DNA of 64,000 bases from Streptococcus ilei. Lineage in GTDB: Bacteria > Bacillota > Bacilli > Lactobacillales > Streptococcaceae. Of the stretch, positions 36,839 through 45,200 are shown one piece after another (position 1 is the stretch's first letter; the number at the start of each line of letters is the position of its first letter). The translations under genes were made by a program, and so were the position numbers. The stretch lies in assembly GCF_000479335.1 (NCBI RefSeq), contig NC_022584.1, forward strand, positions 1,364,001 through 1,428,000. The letters are read 5' to 3'. The notes beneath the pieces were generated by a model. It made no database searches and was not told the DNA's origin. It was given only the letters and a program-made list of their open reading frames with translations.

Positions 36839-37762
36839 ATGCAGTATACTATAACGATACCAAGCGCCTTGCCCGCTATGACGGTCAAAGAGGCCCTTGA
36901 AGATTATTTTCTCATCCCACGAAAGATTCGTCATTTTTTGCGAACCAAAAAACATGTCCAAGTCAATGGGGAGACCGTCCACTGGCAATCAATGCTTGAA
37001 GCTGGTGACCAACTCACCCTCACCTTTGATCCGGAAGATTATGAAGAAAAGGATCTCTTGACAGGGGATGCTAGCCTGGTCGAAACCCTCTATGAAGATG
37101 AGCACCTCATCATCGTAAACAAGCCGGAAGGCATGAAAACACACGCCAATCAACCAGATGAAATCGCCCTTCTTAATCATGTCTCCACTTATGTTGGGAA
37201 GACCTGTTATGTCGTTCATCGCTTGGACAAGGAAACCAGTGGAGCTCTTGTCTTTGCCAAGAATCCCTTTGTCTTACCCGTCCTGAATCGGCTGCTAGAA
37301 GATAAGAAAATTCAACGAGACTATTGGGCTCTAATCTTAGGTACCTTACCCAAAAAGCAACTGGTTTATAAGGACAAATTAGGCCGTGATCGCCATGATC
37401 GACGCAAGCGTATTGTTGATCCTCGAAAGGGCCTCTATGCGGAAACCCATGTGACTAGCTTAAAGACTTTCAAGCGCACCAGCTTAGTCAACTGTCAGCT
37501 CCAGACAGGTCGCACCCACCAGATCCGAGTCCACCTCTCTCATCATGGCCATCCGATCGTGGGTGACCCTCTCTATAACCCAGAAAGAGCGCCTCGTCTC
37601 ATGCTCCATGCCCACCGCTTGCGGCTTACCCATCCCTTTACCTTAGAGAAAATTCAAGTTGAGGCCCCTTCTCCAAGTTTTGAGAAAGGCTTAAAAGAGA
37701 GTGGGACAGAAATCGGTAATTCGTTAGAATTCGATTTCGTCGTCCCACCTCCGCACAGTTGA
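36839..37762 (+). CDS. RluD-family pseudouridine synthase with repeat-derived C-terminus
   Basis: A 307-residue RNA pseudouridine synthase. Seen: N-terminal S4-like domain (RHFLRTKKHVQVNG), catalytic HRLDKETSG with Asp, and LQTGRTHQIRVHLSHHGHPI with the RluA-family KTGR-type block. The target (rRNA or tRNA) is not readable. The last 20 or so residues, from ESGTEIGN to PPPHS, are encoded by repeat copy D, which also supplies the stop codon; the native end is therefore replaced or extended. Leaderless-looking start. Confidence 0.92.
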   Translation: MQYTITIPSALPAMTVKEALEDYFLIPRKIRHFLRTKKHVQVNGETVHWQSMLEAGDQLTLTFDPEDYEEKDLLTGDASLVETLYEDEHLIIVNKPEGMKTHANQPDEIALLNHVSTYVGKTCYVVHRLDKETSGALVFAKNPFVLPVLNRLLEDKKIQRDYWALILGTLPKKQLVYKDKLGRDRHDRRKRIVDPRKGLYAETHVTSLKTFKRTSLVNCQLQTGRTHQIRVHLSHHGHPIVGDPLYNPERAPRLMLHAHRLRLTHPFTLEKIQVEAPSPSFEKGLKESGTEIGNSLEFDFVVPPPHS

Positions 37763-37875
37763 GTAGGGCTGTAAAAGCTGATGAAATCAGCGTAGTAGAG
37801 CCCACTCAACCACTGCGTCTTGCTCGACAATCCAAAGACAGTTAAGAGGCTAGGACTTTTGTCCCAGCCTCTTTT
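37695..37875 (-). repeat. Intergenic mosaic repeat, family 1, copy D
   Basis: Inverted relative to copies A and B, with the A-type core (GTTGAGTAGGGCT ... AGCCCACTCAAC long hairpin around CTGATGAAATCAG). It begins inside the rlu reading frame and ends 15 nt from the pht stop. On the plus strand its left-end hairpin is followed by TTTTATTTC and can end rlu transcription. Confidence 0.8.
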
Positions 37876-37890
37876 ATTTCTGCATCGTTC

Positions 37891-40800
37891 CTATTCCGTC
37901 GTTTCTTCACTTGCGACTGGACTGGCTTCTGTTTTTTCTGACTCTGGTGATGGGGTCTGAACAGGATCTGAAGCCTCTTCCTTATTTTGGCTAGGATCGC
38001 TTGTGGTAGGACTTTGAGGGGCTGGAGTTGCTTTGTCTGCTTCCGCCACTGCTGTCGATGGAGCCGCTAGCAAATCCTCTCGAAGAGCTTGGATCGCTTG
38101 TAGCAAGGCTTTCTTGTCACTCTTTGGATCAGCTAGTTGATCAAAGAGAGCTTCTAAGCGTTCAAACTGGGCATCACTGGCTCCTTTTTCGGCCAATTGT
38201 TGGTGGAGAGCGATCAACTGGTTATAAATCTCTTGATAGAGGGCCACGTCTCCAAGTTGAGGTTCCTCTGTTTTCTTTTGCTTTTGTTGTTCAATCGTTT
38301 CACCAACTTCACGCAAAAGAGTTTTTCCTGCAGTCAAGGCCTTGTCAGCATCGGGCTCTTGGCGTACCTGTTCTAAACGTTCTTCAAAAGCAGGACGCTT
38401 GCTTTCTTCTACTTGTGGCAAAAGAGAGTTGATTTGTTCCAAAAGGGTTGTCAAGATACTAGAGCGTTGACGGGACTCTGTCTTTTCATCCAAGTCACCA
38501 TAGACCCCTTTGAGGAAGTCGTAAACAGCTAGGTTATAGGACGGAGCATCTCCTCCCTTTTGATCCAGAACTGTTTTTTCGATTGGATAGGTTGGAGCAT
38601 TATCCTGGGACAGTAGCTGGTCAATCGCTTGCTTAGCTTGGTAGAGTTCCATGAAATGGGCTTTTGAGTCCCAAGCTTCTTCAAAGGCCTGAGCTCGGTA
38701 AAGCTTCAAAGCAAGGTCTGATGCTGTCGCACGCAATTCAGGTGTCAAACGCGCATCGCTTAAACTTTGGTAGAAATACTTGAGGTAATCCACCGAAGTC
38801 ACACCAGTCCGATCTTGCATCTCCTGAATAGCTTGCAACAATCTTCCTTGCTGATCCAAGCCTTGGCTATCTTTAGCTGTATAGGCTTCCTGCAATTGAG
38901 AAACAAGGCTTTCTTTCTTGAGTTGGAAGGCTTCGGTATCAAGCAAGCGAACCTGTTCCAACAATTCCTGATAGCGACGATCCAAGGCTGTTTCTTCTTT
39001 CGGCTTCACTTCCTGGGTCGCATGGATATATTCTTTATCAACTTGGTCAAGACTCGCCAAGTATCCTGCTGTCGAATTGCTTGGGAAGTTTTTAACTGTT
39101 TCTAAGAATTGACCCAAGTTCAACTCAATCCGTCGTTGTTGCAGAGGGTCTGATGCGTACAAAGTCCGACTTTCTGCTAGGAGTTGGTTGACCTTGTCCT
39201 CTACAGCTTTCTGGTCCAAGTCACCTTTCTGGTAAGTTGCTTGGATGGTCGGTAGACGGTGAGCCAAGTAGTCCGCCAATCCTGCTGAGCGTACCTTGAT
39301 GTAGTGGTTATGGTCTCCATGCGGAATGACAAACTGGCCGTTCTCGATTTGCATCGTATATGGCGAAATACCGGAGCGAAGTGCTGTTGCATAAAGCTCG
39401 TTGATAAAGTCTAGCTCGGGATTTCCTGTTTCAAGCGGAATCCGAACATGTTCCTTCCGTACTGCATAAGGGTGGATATGGGTTGGATCGTATTCTTGGT
39501 CTGGATTGTTAAATACAAAGAAACCATTGGAAATCTTGATAGCTTCCCGAGGGACGCCGTAAGTCTGGCTAATGTACTGAATTTTTTCTTCATCCGAAGC
39601 ATCTCGCGAATAGGTCGCTACATCATCTGTCAGTGGTTGACCCTTGTCTTCTTCCTTCTTACCAGCTAACACTGCCTCTGCCGCTGCGATCTCTTGAGGA
39701 GAGAGATCCTTTTTGTAGAAGTAATGCGCATGGTCTCCGTGAGCGACCATATAGCCCTCGTCATCCTTGCTGATGACATGATCTGCATGGAAACCATGAT
39801 CGTGCTCATGGGCCTGTTCATTTTCATGATGATGATCATGATCGGCTTCATGGTCTTCATGATCATGCTTGTGATGAGGATTCTGATCGACTGGTTTTGT
39901 CTCTGGACTTGAAGGTTGAGTTGGACTCTCTTCTTTTGTGATACTTCCACCTTGTGTACGGGATAGTTGGAACTGTCGTGCCAACTCCCGCTCTAGAGGC
40001 GAAAGGCGACTATAAGGAATGAAATGGAAATGATCCCCGTGAGGATACACTACCCCTTGATCTGTCCATTTGGTAATCTTACTTGGATCAAAGACCGAAC
40101 CATCCGACTCAACATGGCGCGATGAAAGCGGAGTATTTTTCAATTCTTCCAAAAGGCTCGGCAAGGTTTTCCCTTTATTCGTCACTGTTGGATGAGGCAC
40201 AGATGCTGTAATCGTTGGAGTGACCGCGTCTGCGATTGGCTGATTCGGATTAACCGATGAAGCTAGCTGGCTAGAAGCTGGAGCAATGGGATTTACTTCA
40301 TTTTTTCTTCCTCCATTTAGAACCGCTAAGGCTGCATATAATTCTCCAGCTGATAAGGCACTTTTCGGAATATAGTGGTAGTGTCCACCATGCGGAACAA
40401 TAAAACCATCTCCTGTATCAGAAATCACATCCCCAGGATGGAAGACATAGCCGTCATCTGTCCGATAACCACCTTGGCCAGGCTTGACTCCTGCTGTCAG
40501 ACTAGCCACCGTTTTCCCTTCTCGTAGAGCCTGACTCGGCTGGCTGAAGTCACGAGTTTGTCCAGCTTTTGGGACGCTATCTTTCGAACCTGAGACCAGC
40601 TCTCCTTTTTTCTGTTGGGCTATTTCCTCCACCGAACGGACATTTAGCGTATGTTGCGGATTGGTTAGGTAGAGGTAGTAGGTCCCATCCTTCTTGATAA
40701 TATAGCCATCTCGCACCTGTGTGACAATATCCGATTGTTGCAGTTGGTAACTAGGATCACGTAAAATCAGCTCCTCACTAAAAATCGCATCATAAGGGAC

Positions 40801-41103
40801 TTTGCCATTGTAGTAATGGAAATGATCTCCATGGGAAGTCACAAAGCCCTCATCCGTAATTTTGACCACAATCTGCTCTGCCTGGATCTTTTCCTTCGAG
40901 TTGACGGTTTCAATGCTTTCTTCCTGCTTGTTTGAGCTACTAGCTGACTTTTTCTTGTCTCCTTGTAAATACTTCACCTGATTCTGATTCTTTTTTTCTT
41001 CCTTGACTGGTGCTTGCTGACTTAAGGCATAGGCGCATAAACCCAAGCCTAAGGTTGCTACTAATCCAATTGTTGCTTTTTTCTTCATTTCTTTTTTACT
41101 CAC
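37891..41103 (-). CDS. Pneumococcal histidine triad (Pht) family protein
   Basis: A 1070-residue surface protein of the zinc-scavenging Pht family. Seen: signal-like N-terminus (GLGLCAYALSQ), then five HxxHxH-type triads: HGDHFHYYNG, HGGHYHYIPK, HGDHFHFIPY, HGDHAHYFYK and HGDHNHYIKV. Between the third and fourth lies a highly His/Asp/Glu-rich linker (about 410-445). A long helical C-terminal half and acidic Pro/Ser tail follow. The GTG start overlaps the adcAII stop (GTGA); an ATG 15 nt later is possible. Coupled to adcAII and so under AdcR. Known role in pneumococcus: zinc capture with AdcAII, factor H binding. Confidence 0.93.
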   Translation of the reverse strand: MSKKEMKKKATIGLVATLGLGLCAYALSQQAPVKEEKKNQNQVKYLQGDKKKSASSSNKQEESIETVNSKEKIQAEQIVVKITDEGFVTSHGDHFHYYNGKVPYDAIFSEELILRDPSYQLQQSDIVTQVRDGYIIKKDGTYYLYLTNPQHTLNVRSVEEIAQQKKGELVSGSKDSVPKAGQTRDFSQPSQALREGKTVASLTAGVKPGQGGYRTDDGYVFHPGDVISDTGDGFIVPHGGHYHYIPKSALSAGELYAALAVLNGGRKNEVNPIAPASSQLASSVNPNQPIADAVTPTITASVPHPTVTNKGKTLPSLLEELKNTPLSSRHVESDGSVFDPSKITKWTDQGVVYPHGDHFHFIPYSRLSPLERELARQFQLSRTQGGSITKEESPTQPSSPETKPVDQNPHHKHDHEDHEADHDHHHENEQAHEHDHGFHADHVISKDDEGYMVAHGDHAHYFYKKDLSPQEIAAAEAVLAGKKEEDKGQPLTDDVATYSRDASDEEKIQYISQTYGVPREAIKISNGFFVFNNPDQEYDPTHIHPYAVRKEHVRIPLETGNPELDFINELYATALRSGISPYTMQIENGQFVIPHGDHNHYIKVRSAGLADYLAHRLPTIQATYQKGDLDQKAVEDKVNQLLAESRTLYASDPLQQRRIELNLGQFLETVKNFPSNSTAGYLASLDQVDKEYIHATQEVKPKEETALDRRYQELLEQVRLLDTEAFQLKKESLVSQLQEAYTAKDSQGLDQQGRLLQAIQEMQDRTGVTSVDYLKYFYQSLSDARLTPELRATASDLALKLYRAQAFEEAWDSKAHFMELYQAKQAIDQLLSQDNAPTYPIEKTVLDQKGGDAPSYNLAVYDFLKGVYGDLDEKTESRQRSSILTTLLEQINSLLPQVEESKRPAFEERLEQVRQEPDADKALTAGKTLLREVGETIEQQKQKKTEEPQLGDVALYQEIYNQLIALHQQLAEKGASDAQFERLEALFDQLADPKSDKKALLQAIQALREDLLAAPSTAVAEADKATPAPQSPTTSDPSQNKEEASDPVQTPSPESEKTEASPVASEETTE

Positions 41104-42035
41104 TCCTGTAATTCTTTCGCTAGACTAGCCATATTTTCTTCTAAGTTCTCTAAGAGATCTTTATTATTTTCCGGATCCGCTTCGAGAGGATCTAACACCT
41201 TCACTTTTGCCCCTGTCGCCTTGGCAATGCTATCGGCCACCTTGGATGAGGTATGCTTCTCAACAAAGATCGTCTGAACTTGATAATCCTTGACAAATTG
41301 TTGAATCTCAGCCAATTGACGGGCTGTTGGTTCCTGCTCAGGCGAGATCCCTGCGATTCCTAATTGTTTCAGGCCAAAGCGCTTGGCTAGATAAGAGAAG
41401 GCTGTATGCTGGGTCACGAAGGTCTTTTGTGTCGCTTTTTCAAAGAGTGGCTGGTATTTGGCCACCAAAGCCTCACAGCGTTTTTCAAGTTTTTGAGCAT
41501 TGGCCTCATAATAACTTCTGTTCTCTGGATCAATGTCTCCCAACTCTTGGGCGATGATCTTTCCTTCTTCAGCAATTTTCAGTGGATCCATCCAAGTATG
41601 AGGGTCATACAAGTTTTTTGCATCCTTGCCTGCCGTATCCTCAATATCCTCTAATCCAGCAACCTTATCCAATTCCATTCCTTTGCTGGCTTCGATAACC
41701 CGCAATTTCGAGTCTTGCAAGCTAGGATCTAGACGTCCAGCCCAAGATTCGAGTGTTTGAGAATGGTAGATAAAGACATCCGCGTCATAGATCTGGGCTG
41801 TCTCCTTGGCCGAAGGTTCGTAATCATGAATCCCAGCGCCTGACTGAACCATCCAGACCTCGTTTCGATCGCCTGAAATCTCCTTAACTAGGGAATAGAC
41901 AGGATAAAAACTCGTCACAATTTTGAGCCCCTTTTTCGTTGAATCAGCTCCCGAACTTCTCTGGCTTCCACAAGCCACCAACAACAAGAGGCAGATGAAT
42001 CCTATTCCTAAGGCCCTTAGTTTCCTCCCAAACAT
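41100..42035 (-). CDS. adcAII: Zinc-binding lipoprotein AdcAII (Lmb family)
   Basis: A 311-residue cluster A-I substrate-binding lipoprotein delivering zinc to the AdcBC transporter. Seen: lipobox LVAC, and zinc-ligand histidines in GIHDYEPS, DPHTWMDP and TQHTAFSYL plus a C-terminal acidic ligand region (FVEKHTSS). It lacks the long His-rich loop of AdcA, as expected for AdcAII. First gene of the adcAII-pht operon, with a perfect AdcR box upstream. Confidence 0.95.
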   Translation of the reverse strand: MFGRKLRALGIGFICLLLLVACGSQRSSGADSTKKGLKIVTSFYPVYSLVKEISGDRNEVWMVQSGAGIHDYEPSAKETAQIYDADVFIYHSQTLESWAGRLDPSLQDSKLRVIEASKGMELDKVAGLEDIEDTAGKDAKNLYDPHTWMDPLKIAEEGKIIAQELGDIDPENRSYYEANAQKLEKRCEALVAKYQPLFEKATQKTFVTQHTAFSYLAKRFGLKQLGIAGISPEQEPTARQLAEIQQFVKDYQVQTIFVEKHTSSKVADSIAKATGAKVKVLDPLEADPENNKDLLENLEENMASLAKELQE

Positions 42036-42079
42036 GTATAATCCCTTTCTTTTTCTTAATCGGTTTATTAAGCGGTTAA

Positions 42080-42119
42080 TTAACTAGTTAATAATAACGC
42101 TAATTTTTTAGTTTGTCAA
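42080..42119 (-). promoter_or_regulatory. adcAII promoter with AdcR operator
   Basis: TTGACA (42114-42119), 17 nt, TATTAT (42091-42096). The perfect AdcR palindrome TTAACTAGTTAA (42080-42091) abuts the -10, and a second near-match TTAACCGCTTAA follows at about 42069-42080. Zinc-bound AdcR would block initiation. Confidence 0.9.
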
Positions 42120-42145
42120 GAATTTTTTGTATTTTTGACCACACA

Positions 42146-42174
42146 GAAAAAAGAGGCCCCCTAAGGGGCCTCTT
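42146..42174 (-). terminator. Terminator of the Cna-B adhesin gene
   Basis: AGAGGCCCC / GGGGCCTCT with a four-base loop is followed by TTTTTT on the minus strand. Confidence 0.9.
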
Positions 42175-42218
42175 CTATTCTCGCGATTGATTAAACAATT
42201 GTTAATCAAGAAATGCGC

Positions 42219-45200
42219 TTATTTTTTCTTCTTTTTAAGGAGATAAGCTGCACTGCTTGCTACCACAAAGGCTAATACCAAGCTAATCAAGGAGATGGTT
42301 GTACCAGTGCTTGGCAAGAAACCAATCTTCTTACCTGGTTTCTTAGGCTCTGGTGTAACTGGTTTTGTTGGTTCATGTTTATTGGTCAGAACAACATTAC
42401 CTTGACCGTCATCTGTTTTCGTCACTTGGTAACCTGTTGGAACATCGACTTCTTCCACCGTATAGGTGACAGCTTTGCCCTTGACATGTTTGTCTAAGTT
42501 CGCAAAGGTATGAGTCCACTTGTTCTCAGCTGACAACTCAATGACTTCACCAGACTTCTTACCATCCGCATACAGTTGCACTTTCACACTCTTCGGACGA
42601 AGGCCGTCTTTATCCTCTTGGTCATCCCACTGTTTAGTTACAGAGAGGCTCGTCTTACCTGGAGTGTGCGTATTGGTAATGGTATAGCTTTCTTGGTCAA
42701 TACTTGGTGAATAATTCTCAACTCGTTCTTCTTGAAGAGTGTAGACAATTTTCTTACCATCCTTAAATTCAGGAAGTCCAGTAAAGGTTTCTCTCCAATC
42801 TGTCTCGCTTGTGATATCTTTGTGGGCCACCTTTTCACCGTTGGCATAAAGATTCACAGTAATCTTAGCCGGACGAAGGCCATCTTGGTTGTCATTGTCA
42901 GCCCAGATCTTCATGACTGGAATATCCACCGTACTTGGGGTATGTGTATTGGTCAAGACAAGATCACCCTTCTCCTGGCTCTCTTCTGTTACGGTGTAGC
43001 CTTTAGGAACTACTACTTCCTTAACAGAATAGTGAATGATCTCTCCATTTGCTTTTTCTGGAAGTTTAGTAAAGGTATGAGTCCACTTATTGTCAGTAGA
43101 CAAGACAACTTTCTCGCCCACCTCTTGATCACCTGCATACAATTGAACTTGAATTTCTTTTGGACGAAGGCCATCTTGGTTATTAGCATCTTCCCATTTC
43201 TTGGTTACCTTAACCTGAGTGACAGTCGGCTCATGCTTATTGGTCAAGATAGGATGTGCTGGATCCTTGTCATCAATTGAAAGGGTATAGCCTTCTGGGA
43301 CATTCTCTTCTTTTACAGTGTAGTGAATGGCCTTACCGGCTGCTTTTTCATCAAGATTTTCAAAAGATCCTTGCCACTGGTTAGCTTCTGATAATTCCAG
43401 GGTCTGGTCTGTAGCAACTCCATCTTTATAAAGTTTGACCGTAATCGTTGCTGGGCGAAGGCCATCTTGGTTATTGGCATCTTCCCATTTCTTGGTTACT
43501 TGAACTTTCGTCTTAGAAGGAGTGTGCGTATTACTAATCACTACCTGACCTGGATTGGTCGCTTCTACTGTTTGAGTATATCCTTTCGGTACTTCAATCT
43601 CTTTCACTGTATACTGAACAGCTTGACCAGCTTTTTTCTCATCCAAGTCAGAGAAGGTATAGGTCCAGTCGTTATCTGCAGAAAGTTCTACCTCTTTACC
43701 TGATTTTTGGTCATTAGCATAGAGTTGAACCTTGATGCTCTTCGGACGAAGGCCATCTTGGTTTTCTGCATCAACCCACTTCTTGGTTACTGTTACACTT
43801 GTTTTACCTGGTTTGTAGCTGTTGGTAATCGTCGAACCTTCGATAACTGTTGAGTAGTTAGCAACTGTATCTTCTGTTACCGTATAGACTAGTTTTTGAC
43901 CATTCTTGTAGACTGGTAAATCTGTGAAGCTATGGCTCCATGTATCTCCCTCACCAGATAGAGTGGCTGTTTGCACTTCCTCTCCGTTTGCTAGGAGATG
44001 CACCGTGATGGTTGACGGACGGAGACCGTCTTGATTTTGAGCGTCATCCCAAACCTTTTTCACGGTTACTTCTGTAGTTTCAGGAGTACGCTTGTTGGTA
44101 ATCGTTGCTTTCCCATCGACAAACTGTGCTTCTTGACTATCAGTTGTGTAATGAGTTGGAACTTTTACTTCTTTAACGGTATAGGTAATCACCTTGCCGT
44201 CTTTATCTTTATCTGGAAGATTGTTAAAGGTTACTTTCCAGTCATTTCCTGCTGAAAGGGCTACTGGTTTCCCTTCTGCTTTTCCATTTTTGTACAATTG
44301 GAACTCAATGGATTCTGGGCGAAGACCTTCTACATTGTCTTGGTCATCCCAAACTTTTGAAGCTTCCAGATCGATATAATGAATATCTTTCTCATTTGCA
44401 ATCACTTTTGGTGAAGCTTTTGAACCAGTCGCTTCGCCATCAATCGTCACATGGTAGAGCTGTTGATCCGCATCGTAGGTCACAAGGACTGCATGTTCTG
44501 TCTCATCCAACTTGTAGTTGTCTGGAGCTTTAGTCTCTTTAAGCGTGTAAGTTCCTTCTGTTAGGGTGGTGAAGGCAAGATCGCCATCCTTATCAGAAAC
44601 TTGAGTCGCAAGAACAGCACCAGTAGCATCTGACAAGGTGAACTCAGCACCTGCTAATCCTTTGCTAGTATCGTCTTTATCAACCTTCTTCACATGGAAG
44701 CTTGCTGCAAAGATTTGAGAAGTTACGGTGTTGGATTCGCGGTTTCCTTCATGTCCTTTGGCTCTATAACCGAATTGGTTATGGGCTTGTACAACACCTG
44801 AACGGCCACCATTGTCCTTGTTATCTTCTGTACGTTCTAGCATCAATTGCTTGACTTGGTCTGTCAATTCACTTGGATTAACAACAGGTACAGCAATATC
44901 TACTTGGCTTCGAGCACCAATCGTGGTTCCTTCATTGGCAACGACCTTAATTCCTGTTACTTTACTATAATCTGTGACATCTGCTGTCCAAATATCTCTA
45001 TCTGCCGCTTGTGCCATGGTACTAGCTGTAACTGTGGTGTCCGTTGTGTAGTATGCTGTCCACCCTTCCGGTGCAGTGATCGGACCGCGAAGACTAACTG
45101 TGTATTCTGTCTTACGGGCTGAAGCATCAAGTGTATTGACATCTCCAACTTTAGGGAGGACGTCATAAATCACCGTATTTTCAACTGGCCTGTCTGTGTT

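Noticed and set aside
8416..37875. Family 1 repeats as insertion sequences
   Set aside because: They are 180-285 bp with no transposase frame and have hairpin-rich, mosaic interiors.
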